From contig JAIXSO010000072.1 of the NCBI GenBank assembly GCA_027484685.1, forward strand, positions 1 to 57,214: DNA of 57,214 nt. The letters are read 5' to 3'. The first letter of the stretch is position 1; each line of letters begins with the position of its first letter. The DNA is from Bacteroidota bacterium (GTDB taxonomy: Bacteria > Bacteroidota > Bacteroidia > UKL13-3). Positions 7,154 to 15,209 of the stretch are shown piece after piece. The notes below the pieces were generated by a model that ran no database searches, was not told the origin of the DNA, and worked only from the letters and a program-made list of their open reading frames with translations. Position numbers and translations under genes: made by a program.

Positions 7154-7629
7154 TTGTTGGTTGTTAGTTGTCAGTTGATAGAAATTTAGATGGAATACAA
7201 GGATTTGGAAGTTTGGAAAAAGTCAAGAATTTTAGCTAAATCAATAATAGAATTAGCTGAATTATTGCCGATAAAAGAAAACTTTGCTATGGGCTTTCAA
7301 ATAAGGAAATCAGCCATTTCAATTCCATCAAACATTGCTGAAGGATGCGGACGAAACACAACTAAAGACACATTACAATTTTTATACATTGCACGAGGTT
7401 CATTATATGAAGTAGAAACTCAATTAATATTGTGTTTTGATTTCAATTACATTAATCAATTGCAACTAGATGAATTAATTAATCAAATAACTGAATGCAA
7501 AAAACTACTAAATGGTTTTATTAATTACTATACATCAAAACTCATTACAAAAAACTAAAATATTATAAAATAGGGTTCATAAAGTTGTTTAATTATCACT
7601 AACAACTATCAACCATCAACAATCAACTA
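7151..7629 (+). mobile_element. Inverted-repeat cassette 2 carrying an S23-type gene, between pntAB and pntB
   Basis: Two 31-nt arms, 7151-7181 and 7599-7629, are reverse complements at 24 of 31 positions without gaps. They consist of TTGTTAGTTG-like units. The left arm begins on the pntAB stop codon and the right arm ends two bases before the pntB ATG (7632), so the element fills the junction exactly. It encloses an S23-type gene. The architecture matches cassette 1 and the ORF-less element at 23976-24118. Mobility is inferred; no target duplication was identified. Confidence 0.5.
7190..7558 (+). CDS. Four-helix bundle protein, S23 / 23S rRNA intervening-sequence type
   Basis: 122 residues with the canonical start YKDLEVWKKSRILAKSI. 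Next come FQIRKSAISIPSNIAEGCGRN (about 43-63), the best-known signature of the family, and an FLYIARGSLYEVETQL helix (about 67-82). It is the classical subtype, with the IPSNIAEG motif, and is clearly diverged from the neighbour at 6412-6783. Function is unknown in the family; proposed links are to rRNA intervening sequences. It is transcribed in the pnt direction and framed by 31-nt imperfect inverted repeats that touch the flanking pnt stop and start codons. Confidence 0.92.
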   Translation: MEYKDLEVWKKSRILAKSIIELAELLPIKENFAMGFQIRKSAISIPSNIAEGCGRNTTKDTLQFLYIARGSLYEVETQLILCFDFNYINQLQLDELINQITECKKLLNGFINYYTSKLITKN

Positions 7630-7631
7630 CA

Positions 7632-9047
7632 ATGGAAAATCAAATTTTACAAATAATCTACCTTATTGCCTCAGTAACTTTTATTGCAGGTTTAAAATTT
7701 TTAGGAAATCCTGCCACTGCGCGCAAGGGTAATTTAATGGCTGCCTTTGGTATGGTCATTGCCATTTTTGGAACTATATTTTTATATACCACCGAAACAG
7801 GGGCGCATTTGCATAACCTTGGGTTTATTTTTGCAGCTTTGGCTGTTGGAACCATTGTTGGTTGGATAGTGGCCAAAAAAGTTCAAATGACTGCCATGCC
7901 CGAAATGGTGAGTTTGTTCAATGGAATGGGTGGCGCTTGCGCCATGCTTATTTCAATTATTGAGTTTAAACATTTAGCCGAAATTGATTTATCAACTGTA
8001 GCTGCTGGCCATTTATTAACCATTGTTTTGGGTTTAATCATTGGTTCGGTTTCGTTTGCTGGAAGTATCATAGCTTGGGGTAAATTAAGCGGTAATGTAA
8101 AAGACAAATCATTAGGTATGCAGCAGTTAATCAATATTGGTTTATTGCTAGTAATATTGGTACTTTCAGGTGTGATGATTTTAGGAAATACTGCTTACAC
8201 AGTTGAGTTATTCTATGCTGTTTTCGCCTTATCATTAATTTACGGAGTATTGTTTGTATTGCCAATTGGCGGTGCTGATATGCCAGTGGTAATTTCATTG
8301 CTAAACTCATTTACTGGTGTGGCTGCGGCTTGTGGCGGATTTTTATACGATAATAAAGTAATGCTTGTTGGAGGTATTTTAGTTGGCTCTGCCGGAACAT
8401 TATTAACTATTGTAATGTGTAAAGCCATGAACCGTTCTTTGGTAAATGTATTGATTGGAAACTTTGGTGGTGGTGCCACTGGCGAAGCTATGGGTTCAGC
8501 TAATTTTGATGGAACTATTAAAGAAGTTACGGCAAGCGATGCAGCCATTTTAATGAAATATGCTAAAAAAGTAATCATAGTTCCTGGTTATGGTTTGGCA
8601 GTAGCACAAGCGCAACATATTGTTCACGATTTAGAATTGCTACTAGAAGCCGAAGGCATTGATGTAAAATATGCCATTCATCCTGTTGCAGGGCGTATGC
8701 CAGGCCACATGAATGTTTTACTTGCAGAAAGTAATGTAAGTTACGATAAATTAATTGAAATGGAAGAAGTAAACCCTGAGTTTGCTACTACCGATGTAGT
8801 ATTGGTTGTTGGAGCAAACGATGTGGTAAATCCTGCGGCTAAAACCGACCCTAATTCGCCTATTTACGGAATGCCAATATTAGATGTAGAAAATGCTGCC
8901 AATGTTATTGTAAACAAACGAAGTATGAAAGCGGGTTATGCAGGTATTGAAAACGAATTGTTTTATAAACCAAAAACCAGCATGTTATTTGGCGATGCAA
9001 AAAAAGCACTTACTCAATTAGTGAGTGAAATTAAGGCTTTGGGGTAA
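7632..9047 (+). CDS. pntB: NAD(P) transhydrogenase beta subunit
   Basis: 471 residues. The N-terminal part (to about 290) has around nine membrane helices and forms most of the proton channel. The C-terminal domain III binds NADP(H): VPGYGLAVAQAQH (about 315-327), HPVAGRMPGHMNVLLAE and VVLVVGANDVVNPAAK are the conserved nucleotide-binding segments. With PntAA and PntAB it makes a complete enzyme coupling proton entry to NADPH formation from NADH. Both junctions upstream contain inverted-repeat S23 cassettes. No terminator follows; the next gene starts 34 bases later on the same strand. Confidence 0.96.
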   Translation: MENQILQIIYLIASVTFIAGLKFLGNPATARKGNLMAAFGMVIAIFGTIFLYTTETGAHLHNLGFIFAALAVGTIVGWIVAKKVQMTAMPEMVSLFNGMGGACAMLISIIEFKHLAEIDLSTVAAGHLLTIVLGLIIGSVSFAGSIIAWGKLSGNVKDKSLGMQQLINIGLLLVILVLSGVMILGNTAYTVELFYAVFALSLIYGVLFVLPIGGADMPVVISLLNSFTGVAAACGGFLYDNKVMLVGGILVGSAGTLLTIVMCKAMNRSLVNVLIGNFGGGATGEAMGSANFDGTIKEVTASDAAILMKYAKKVIIVPGYGLAVAQAQHIVHDLELLLEAEGIDVKYAIHPVAGRMPGHMNVLLAESNVSYDKLIEMEEVNPEFATTDVVLVVGANDVVNPAAKTDPNSPIYGMPILDVENAANVIVNKRSMKAGYAGIENELFYKPKTSMLFGDAKKALTQLVSEIKALG

Positions 9048-9081
9048 GGAAATTAATAATTAATTTTGACAAAAATATTTA

Positions 9082-10419
9082 ATGAAAATAACTAAAATTC
9101 ATATCGAAGAATTTCATCAGTTTAAAAATCTTGAAATAGATTTAACATATCCATTGGGTCATGCCAAAGCTGGCCAGCCGTTGGATAAAGTTTGTATTAT
9201 TGGTCAAAGCGGAACAGGTAAAACAACATTATTAAAAATAATTGGCGGATATACATATACAATAAATGATTTATTTAATGAATACCCTCATCATGAATTT
9301 GAAAAAGTCAAAGTGTTTAGAAAACTAAATGATCTTGAAAATAGTATAAGAGTCATTCATGATAATATAAAAAAAGAAAATATTTATGGGTGGGAAAATT
9401 ATAAAATAGGTAATTTAAAAGTAGAATTTGAAGAAGCGGTTAATAAACATCATGAATACTTAGAGAAAATAAAGACACAGTTTATATTTTTTCCAGCAGA
9501 TTTAAGATATGATTTTGTAGATTCGTCTGGAAAAAGCTTATCGGACAATAAAATTATTGATTTTAGAAAAGAGAAGCTAGGTGATATATGGAATATTGTA
9601 TTATCAGATATTCAAAAATCACAAGAAGAAGAGTTGAAATTAAGAAATCAAATTTCGAAAATTGCAGAGAAGGAAAAGGATATTAATAAAATAAATATAG
9701 CCGTAAAAAAGTTAGAGCGGTTTAAGAATAAAAAGAATAATCCTATTTCAGATATTGCGGATAATTGTCTTGATCCTTTACTTAAAAACTTTAATCTGAG
9801 AGTTAAGCGTGAATTGGATTTCCAAACAAAAGAAGATATTGGTTTTATAAAGATTGAAGATTTAGAAGGTAATGAAATTCCACATGGATTATTAAGTACT
9901 GGAACAAAACAAGTATTGTTAACTGCGCTTCCTTTGTATTTGTTAAAACCAGAAGATGCCCTAATTCTTTACGATGAGCCAGAACGTTCTTTGTATCCTA
10001 GTATTCAAAAATTAATTATAGATTTTTATACTAGTTTAACCAAAAATTCTCAATTCTTTTTTGCTACACATTCTCCAATAATTGCTTCTTGCTTTGAGCC
10101 TTGGGAAATTGTGGAATTAAAGTTTAACTCAAAAGGAAATGTTGTACAAGAATTATATTATGAAAATGAAAGGCATGTGGATAATTACAAAATAATACCG
10201 TCTTATTTAACTTATGACTTAATATTAAGCAAAGTATTTGATATAGATCAAACACATTCTAACGAACGTTCTGATAAAATAGCAGAAGTACTTATGTTGA
10301 GAAATCAGTTGAAAGATTTCAAGTTAAATAATAAGTTGGGGACTGTAAAAGCGAAAAAAATTTATGCTGCATATAAGGATTTGTCTTCAAAGCTTTTTTG
10401 GGATTTTGATATTAACTAA
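9082..10419 (+). CDS. ABC/AAA-type ATPase of a PtuA-like (Septu-like) putative defence pair
   Basis: 445 residues. Walker A is GQSGTGKT at 41-48; a long charged helical middle (about 70-240, Lys/Glu-rich, coiled-coil-like) follows; the ABC signature-like LSTGTKQ is at 271-277; Walker B/D-loop ALILYDEPERSLYP begins near 293 (D298, E299); and the switch histidine is in ATHSPI (H330). This is the OLD/RecF-like AAA ATPase layout found in PtuA of Septu defence and in related ATPase-nuclease pairs. The stop TAA is immediately followed by the ATG of an HNH-like gene, indicating translational coupling. Base composition looks more A-rich than the pnt genes, which suggests transfer. It could instead belong to another overcoming-lysogenisation-type system; the subtype is unresolved. 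Confidence 0.8.
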   Translation: MKITKIHIEEFHQFKNLEIDLTYPLGHAKAGQPLDKVCIIGQSGTGKTTLLKIIGGYTYTINDLFNEYPHHEFEKVKVFRKLNDLENSIRVIHDNIKKENIYGWENYKIGNLKVEFEEAVNKHHEYLEKIKTQFIFFPADLRYDFVDSSGKSLSDNKIIDFRKEKLGDIWNIVLSDIQKSQEEELKLRNQISKIAEKEKDINKINIAVKKLERFKNKKNNPISDIADNCLDPLLKNFNLRVKRELDFQTKEDIGFIKIEDLEGNEIPHGLLSTGTKQVLLTALPLYLLKPEDALILYDEPERSLYPSIQKLIIDFYTSLTKNSQFFFATHSPIIASCFEPWEIVELKFNSKGNVVQELYYENERHVDNYKIIPSYLTYDLILSKVFDIDQTHSNERSDKIAEVLMLRNQLKDFKLNNKLGTVKAKKIYAAYKDLSSKLFWDFDIN

Positions 10420-11088
10420 ATGAGAAAAATTGATAAAAAACTTGAACTAGCTACAGCGTATAAAAAATGGATTGATAAACTTACTGCTGAAAATAAAAAT
10501 CATCCAGTTTATAGTTCTTCTAAAAATAAATATTATTACGATATAGTCGCAAATCTTTTATGGGTGCAATCTGGATTATGCGCTTACACTGAAATGTTCT
10601 TGATGAATCCAGCAGATGTTAGACCTGAAAATTGGAAGAATGGTGCTTTTACTAAGTTTGATTTTATGGGACAACTTGATCATTATGATAGTAAACTAAA
10701 AACTTCAAAAGGTTGGGATTGGAATAATTTTTTTGTTGTTCACACGGATGTAAATACCAAAGTGAAAAGAGACAAGAAGTTCAATGGTATCTTGAAACCT
10801 GATAAAGTTGATTACGACCCTTTTTATTTTTTACAATATGATTTTAAAACTCATTTTTTTATACCTAATAAAACTAGAACTATTCAAGAACAAGTTTTAA
10901 TTTTAGAGGATATTGGGGTATTGGGTTTGAATTATAAACCTATAATTGATTATAGAAAAGAATATCTTAAACCTTTGGTTGATGAAGTTGATTTGGGTTT
11001 CTCTTCTATTGAAGAAATTAGAAATAAATTGATAAAATTCTATACTGCATTCGAAATGAGCATAATTGATCTGAAAGATAATACATGA
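10420..11088 (+). CDS. HNH-like nuclease partner (PtuB-like) lacking most zinc cysteines
   Basis: 222 residues. The order of segments matches the PtuB/TIGR02646-type HNH family: LLWVQSGLCAYTE (46-58), GQLDHYDSK (84-92) with the likely catalytic H88, WNNFFVVHTDVNTKVKR (101-117), then LKPDKVDYDPFYFLQYD and a C-terminal ...LGLNYKPIIDYRKEYL segment. In typical members the first segment ends CxxC and the third carries a second Cys pair. Here C54 remains but its partner is T57, and the third segment has H108...N112 and no Cys, so normal zinc binding should be lost or altered. It starts directly after the ATPase stop with no spacer. Likely role: effector nuclease gated by the ATPase. This is inference from architecture. 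Confidence 0.72.
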   Translation: MRKIDKKLELATAYKKWIDKLTAENKNHPVYSSSKNKYYYDIVANLLWVQSGLCAYTEMFLMNPADVRPENWKNGAFTKFDFMGQLDHYDSKLKTSKGWDWNNFFVVHTDVNTKVKRDKKFNGILKPDKVDYDPFYFLQYDFKTHFFIPNKTRTIQEQVLILEDIGVLGLNYKPIIDYRKEYLKPLVDEVDLGFSSIEEIRNKLIKFYTAFEMSIIDLKDNT

Positions 11089-11247
11089 TTTGGTCAAATA
11101 TATTTAATACCTGCTTGTAATTGTTATATATTAAAAGTTTGGTAAACTACCTACCGATTATATCAACAGTAAACAAAATTAACCAATAAATCATTAATTT
11201 GTTTTACCAATAGAGTTTATACTAAACGATGATTGAAACCAAATTCT

Positions 11248-11445
11248 ATGCTTGACTTTTTAGGTGATTTGCTAGCAGAATTTTTTTCTGGATTGGTTTG
11301 GGTAGCCATAAAATCAATTGGTGCTTTTATTAGATGGATTTTTCTTAGAAGAAAATATTCATTTGATGAGGTGTATGAACAAGATTGGAATGGTAGAATT
11401 GGTTTGTTGGTGGTTTTAATTTTGGTTATTTTTTTATTGCTGTAA
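11248..11445 (+). CDS. Small two-helix membrane protein
   Basis: 65 residues from ATG 11248; an in-frame TTG at 11233 would add five residues, but ATG is preferred. There are two hydrophobic segments: an amphipathic to hydrophobic one at about 8-32, ending in RRK, and a terminal LLVVLILVIFLLL helix, with a charged YSFDEVYEQDWNGR loop between. No family is recognised. It sits about 160 bases after the ATPase/HNH pair on the same strand. It might be an unrelated small protein or an accessory of that pair; nothing in the sequence decides this. Confidence 0.6.
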   Translation: MLDFLGDLLAEFFSGLVWVAIKSIGAFIRWIFLRRKYSFDEVYEQDWNGRIGLLVVLILVIFLLL

Positions 11446-11780
11446 ACAAAGTTGTTTTTTGATTACCCTTTTGACGTGATGTTTTTAAGCCTAATCAACC
11501 AACCAACTCACTTCCCATTTAGCAAAGTAATGGCTCTTTCCAATACCCTAAACAAACTTAGATAGTTTGTTATTGAAAGTTTCTAGATTTACCCACTTGC
11601 TCAAGGCTATTCTCCTTGGCCAATATATGTTTCGGTTTCAGTGTTTTTAGGTTTTAAACACGCATTTTATTGAAAATAATATATTGATTATAAGTAAATT
11701 GTATTTTATTCTATTGTAAACTAGTTTATATTATAAACCAAATTACTAATGTTGCATTGAAATAATTTTACCTTATACAT
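11446..11780. other. Intergenic region with a long imperfect hairpin and shared upstream motif
   Basis: There is no convincing gene. A hairpin at 11536-11579 has an inner perfect 8-bp stem (AACAAACT 11551-11558 / AGTTTGTT 11564-11571) and an outer CTTTC-CAAT/ATTGAAAG stem. A 6-bp pair GTGTTT/AAACAC lies at 11641-11661. At 11713-11735 is ATTGTAAACTAGTTTATATTA, related to the motif before the giant surface genes and containing the palindrome TAAACTAGTTTA. Confidence 0.45.
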
Positions 11781-12671
11781 ATGAAAAAATTAATGATGAT
11801 GTTATCAGTTGTGCTGTTAGCGGGAGTTACTAAAGCACAACAAGTGGAACCATTGCAAAATGGTGGTTTTGAACAATGGGATACCATTGATGGTTATCAG
11901 CAACCACGAGATTGGTACACTTTAAATGCACTTACTACTTTTGGTTTTGACCCAACCACCGAAATGACAGACGATGTGCACTCAGGCAAATATGCAGTGA
12001 AGCTTATTTCAAAGCAAGGTTCGCTTGCTAACTTATCGGGAGTATTGGCTTCTGGTCCTATTTTAGATGAAACATTACAACCTAATTTTGATAACTTAAA
12101 ATTTGCATTTAGTAAATTACCAACTGCATTTAGGTTTTATTACAAATCAAATTTTTTAGAAGCAGATACAGCAGTTGGAACTTTTGTTTTAACCAAATGG
12201 AATACGACTAAAAAACAAACGGATACCATTGCTATTGCAGAATTTGCAATCAATAAAAATTTCAATACTTATCAAGAGGCTAATATTGCTTTTAATTATC
12301 AATCGTCATTAGTTCCTGATTCTGCTTTTTTTATTATTTCATCAAGTATTAATGGTTTTGAGCCTACAATTGGTTCGACCATTTATTTAGATGATTTGGC
12401 TTTAGTTTACGGAACAATTGGAGTGAAAAATGCAAGTTTAGAAAATACAGTTTTGGTTTATCCAAATCCTGCACAAACAGTTATAAATTTAAGTAATTCA
12501 GGTGAACTAGGTTCAGTAAAAGTGTTTAACAATTTGGGTCAAATTGTTTTTAATACTGTAGAAGCCAAACCGCTGTTAAGCATTGATATGACTGCGTTTT
12601 CAAAAGGTTTATACTTCGTTGAAATAGAAAACAATGAAGGTAAGTTGGTAAAAAAAGTGGTACTTAATTAA
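11781..12671 (+). CDS. Secreted T9SS cargo protein with beta-sandwich domain
   Basis: 296 residues. A signal peptide (about 1-20, MKKLMMMLSVVLLAGVTKAQ) is followed by a beta-rich region starting VEPLQNGGFEQWD, typical of carbohydrate-binding-module-like PCMD domains in Bacteroidota, with DDVHSGKYAVKL and a terminal STIYLDDLALVYG strand pair. Residues about 222-296 are a type A T9SS sorting domain (VLVYPNPAQTVINL ... GLYFVEIENNEG ... KKVVLN), predicting export across the outer membrane and surface attachment or release. It is the first of seven closely spaced co-directional genes, with the next start 11 bases away. Confidence 0.88.
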   Translation: MKKLMMMLSVVLLAGVTKAQQVEPLQNGGFEQWDTIDGYQQPRDWYTLNALTTFGFDPTTEMTDDVHSGKYAVKLISKQGSLANLSGVLASGPILDETLQPNFDNLKFAFSKLPTAFRFYYKSNFLEADTAVGTFVLTKWNTTKKQTDTIAIAEFAINKNFNTYQEANIAFNYQSSLVPDSAFFIISSSINGFEPTIGSTIYLDDLALVYGTIGVKNASLENTVLVYPNPAQTVINLSNSGELGSVKVFNNLGQIVFNTVEAKPLLSIDMTAFSKGLYFVEIENNEGKLVKKVVLN

Positions 12672-12682
12672 TCAGAAGTTCT

Positions 12683-13261
12683 ATGAACGAAAAAGATGCC
12701 ATTTTGCTAATTGAAGAAATGATTAGCAAAACAAAAAACGATATCAAAGAGAATGGTTTTTACTACTATTTTTGGGGTTGGTTGGTTTTTATAAGTGCTG
12801 TTTCAAATTTTCTTATTTTGCATTTTAACTGGTTTGAGTTTCACTCTTTGCCTTGGGTGGTATTAATGCCTTTGGGAGGAATAGCAACCGCTTATTTTTC
12901 TAAACGAGAAAAGAAGGAGGAAGCTCTAGTTAAAACTTATGTATCTGAAAGTATGAAATATGCTTTGAAAGCATACGCTGTCTCGCTTTTTATAGTTTGT
13001 TTTACTATGTCGTATGGCGAACAATGGAAAGCATTTTATCCAACCATCATGATGATTTATGCCATTTGGTTATATGTTTCTGGTGGATTATTGAATTTTA
13101 AACCTTTAATTTGGGGAGCATATAGCAATTGGTTATTAGCAGCAATTGGGTATATGTGGCCTAATACAGAATTGCATTTGGTGTTAATAGCAACTGGAGT
13201 TTTAGCCGGTTTTATTATACCAGGTCATTGGTTAAAATACAGAGAAAGTAAACGTGTTTAA
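12683..13261 (+). CDS. Multi-pass membrane protein paired with a winged-helix regulator
   Basis: 192 residues. A charged cytoplasmic start (NEKDAILLIEEMISKTKNDIKENGF) is followed by about six hydrophobic segments: YYFWGWLVFISAVSNFLIL, LPWVVLMPLGGIATAYF, YALKAYAVSLFIVCF, FYPTIMMIYAIWLYVSG, and two towards the end before HWLKYRESKRV. No enzymatic motif is visible. Genes of this type are commonly followed in Bacteroidota by a small MarR-like winged-helix gene, as here, where the two overlap by 8 bases. That suggests a membrane sensor-regulator pair, but function is not established. Confidence 0.8.
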   Translation: MNEKDAILLIEEMISKTKNDIKENGFYYYFWGWLVFISAVSNFLILHFNWFEFHSLPWVVLMPLGGIATAYFSKREKKEEALVKTYVSESMKYALKAYAVSLFIVCFTMSYGEQWKAFYPTIMMIYAIWLYVSGGLLNFKPLIWGAYSNWLLAAIGYMWPNTELHLVLIATGVLAGFIIPGHWLKYRESKRV

Positions 13262-13535
13262 AGATTTAGATCCTATATTACATTCACAACTGAGGTTGGC
13301 TATTATGTCGATTTTAATGAGCGTAGAAAGCGCTGAATTTACTTACATTAAAGCTCAAACTAAGGCCACCGCAGGTAATTTAAGTGTGCAAATAGATAAA
13401 CTAAAAAAAGCTGAGTATATTACTGTTGAAAAAACCTTTAAAGATAATTATCCTTTAACTATTTGTAAAAAAACCGAAAAAGGTAAAAAGGCTTTTGTCA
13501 AATATGTAGAAGATTTAAAATCGTATATTCAATAA
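13254..13535 (+). CDS. Winged-helix DNA-binding transcriptional regulator
   Basis: 93 residues from a GTG start at 13254, overlapping the membrane-protein gene by 8 bases (translational coupling). It is a compact winged-helix protein: LDPILHSQLRLAIMSILMSVESAEFTYIK (helices 1-2), then KATAGNLSVQIDKLKKAEYITVEK (recognition helix about 40-60), a wing with FKDNYPLTICKKTEKGKKAF, and a C-terminal helix. This is the MarR/ArsR-like HTH_34 family, usually a repressor of its own operon. Its likely targets are the operon it lies in. The ligand, if any, is unknown. Confidence 0.87.
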   Translation: MFKDLDPILHSQLRLAIMSILMSVESAEFTYIKAQTKATAGNLSVQIDKLKKAEYITVEKTFKDNYPLTICKKTEKGKKAFVKYVEDLKSYIQ

Positions 13536-13546
13536 ATAAAAGGTGT

Positions 13547-14356
13547 ATGAAAAGGTGGCTTATGCTTTTATTTTTGGCTGTTAGTGTATTGGTAACGCAA
13601 GCCCAGGTTTTAGATACCCTTTCGCTTGAAGAGTTCAAGACATTAAAGTACAAACAAATAAAAGCATTGTATCAAAACGATGAAGAGGGATTGGGGTTAA
13701 TTAAGAAAAGCCATAGTAGGAAAATTAACTCTTATGTATTCTTAGGTTTATCAGTTCCATTTGCTGCATTCAATAACCCGGTTTTTATGCCTTTAATAGC
13801 TACAAGTATTATAAAATATAACAATAATACTAAGTTGAAATTGTACCATAAATTGATAAATTATGGAAAAGCTAACACTTTTTTAGATACTATATTACAA
13901 GTACAGATTATTGACTCAAATTCTAGTAAATTTAGGTTTGATAATTATATTTTCAATATGAGTTACAACGATTTTGATAAATTATCGAGGGCCGAAATGA
14001 TTAGTTACTTTAATGTAAATGATACTACACTAACTATTTTAGAAATTTATCGAAATAAGATTGTTACTAAAAGAATCAACAATACAGTAGGAATATTTTC
14101 GTTAGGTTTTGGTCTTTTAAATCTGGGTCTTTCAGTTGGTTCAGTTGTTATTGATGGTTATAAAAATGAATATTTTATTCCAATTATTGCCACATCATTC
14201 ATAGGTGTTTCATTCACTTCTTTATCCTATTATTTATTTAGGCAAAGCATGAAATTAACTAATAATGATATAAAATTAGATACTTATAATGCACTCATGA
14301 AATATTATACTACACATCAATTTAATTCTAAATTTTATTTGAAGAATAAGAATTAA
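13547..14356 (+). CDS. Secreted/envelope hypothetical protein, tandem paralogue 1
   Basis: 269 residues. The signal peptide (MKRWLMLLFLAVSVLVTQAQ) is followed by a conserved block VLDTLSLEEFKTLKYKQ...IKKSH.RKINSYVF, then two or more hydrophobic segments (LGLSVPFAAFNNPVFMPLIATSI, about 65-90; VGIFSLGFGLLNLGLSVGSVVI and PIIATSFIGVSFTSLSYYLF near 180-235) and a C-terminal YTTH motif. No known domain is recognised. It is paralogous to the next gene. Their N-terminal thirds are almost identical at DNA level (13598-13766 versus 14439-14607), while the rest has diverged strongly. It sits between the regulator pair and the ligand-gated channel in one transcription unit. Confidence 0.78.
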   Translation: MKRWLMLLFLAVSVLVTQAQVLDTLSLEEFKTLKYKQIKALYQNDEEGLGLIKKSHSRKINSYVFLGLSVPFAAFNNPVFMPLIATSIIKYNNNTKLKLYHKLINYGKANTFLDTILQVQIIDSNSSKFRFDNYIFNMSYNDFDKLSRAEMISYFNVNDTTLTILEIYRNKIVTKRINNTVGIFSLGFGLLNLGLSVGSVVIDGYKNEYFIPIIATSFIGVSFTSLSYYLFRQSMKLTNNDIKLDTYNALMKYYTTHQFNSKFYLKNKN

Positions 14357-14387
14357 ATTTGGCATGTACTTATTAGGAAAATGTATT

Positions 14388-15200
14388 ATGAAAAAGTTAT
14401 TTGTACTATTATTTTTATGTGCAGGTGTATCTATTTCTCAAGCCCAAGTTTTAGATACACTTTCGCTTGAAGAGTTCAAGGCATTAAAGTACAAACAGGT
14501 AAAAGCATTGTATCAAAACGATGAAGCGGGATTGGAGTTAATTAAAAAAAGCCATACCAGAAAAATTAACTCATATGTGTTTTTTGGATTATCAGTTCCA
14601 TTTGCTGTTACTTTAAATCCTGCTTTTCAGGTCCCACTTGGAATTGGGTTATATAAGTATACGAACAACACAAAATACAAATTGTATAAAAGGCTAAAAT
14701 ACCACGAAAGAGTTAAGTACAATTTAGATACCATTTCAAGTAAATATTCTAATGACTCCAATTCTGGCAGTTACAAATTTTATAACTATTCATTTAATTT
14801 AAGTTTTGACTACTTTAATAAATTAAGTAAAAAAGAAATGGTTGACTTATATGGCTTTAATGATACCGCAAAATGGATAATTGAATATTCTAAAGGAAAA
14901 GTTCATTCTAAAGCTTTAATACTAACTACTGGAGCAGCTTCATTAATGTTTGGTGGTCTTATTTATCTATTTGCAACAATCCCCGATGGAATACCCTTTC
15001 AAATGGCATTTGTTATGGGAACACCATTAGTTATTTCTGGTGTTTGGTTAGGAGTTAATGGAATAAAAATGAAGAATCCTAAAATTGAAGTTTATAATAA
15101 TTTAAAACTATACTATACTACTCATGCTGTTTCAAGTTCAATGGCAAAATACATTAACTATAAAAGAGAGCAGTACAAACCAAAACCATTATTAAACTAA
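14388..15200 (+). CDS. Secreted/envelope hypothetical protein, tandem paralogue 2
   Basis: 270 residues from ATG 14388. An upstream in-frame ATG at 14364 gives eight extra residues before the signal peptide and is less likely. The signal peptide (MKKLFVLLFLCAGVSISQAQ) is followed by the same VLDTLSLEEFK...KYKQ...LYQNDE block as its neighbour, matching hydrophobic stretches (FGLSVPFAVTLNPAFQVPLG; ALILTTGAASLMFGGLIYLF; MAFVMGTPLVISGVWLG) and the terminal LYYTTH. The copies agree in length within one residue but diverge after about residue 80. Function unknown. Confidence 0.78.
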   Translation: MKKLFVLLFLCAGVSISQAQVLDTLSLEEFKALKYKQVKALYQNDEAGLELIKKSHTRKINSYVFFGLSVPFAVTLNPAFQVPLGIGLYKYTNNTKYKLYKRLKYHERVKYNLDTISSKYSNDSNSGSYKFYNYSFNLSFDYFNKLSKKEMVDLYGFNDTAKWIIEYSKGKVHSKALILTTGAASLMFGGLIYLFATIPDGIPFQMAFVMGTPLVISGVWLGVNGIKMKNPKIEVYNNLKLYYTTHAVSSSMAKYINYKREQYKPKPLLN

Positions 15201-15209
15201 AATCTAATC

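Noticed and set aside
7151-7185. CRISPR-like short repeats (TTGTTAGTTG units).
   Set aside because: The units are degenerate, have no regular spacers, and form one arm of an inverted repeat; no cas genes are nearby.
6371-7629. Diversity-generating retroelement, because Avd is an S23-like four-helix protein.
   Set aside because: No reverse transcriptase, template repeat or variable repeat is present in the window; the proteins match the general S23 type, and the genes sit inside a housekeeping operon.
9082-11088. Retron of the PtuAB-containing type.
   Set aside because: No reverse transcriptase gene and no retron-like non-coding RNA structure upstream; the 34 bases before the ATPase are too short to hold one.
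13254-13261. Frameshift joining the membrane protein and the winged-helix gene.
   Set aside because: Both proteins are complete in their own frame with natural ends; an 8-base overlap with a GTG start is normal translational coupling.
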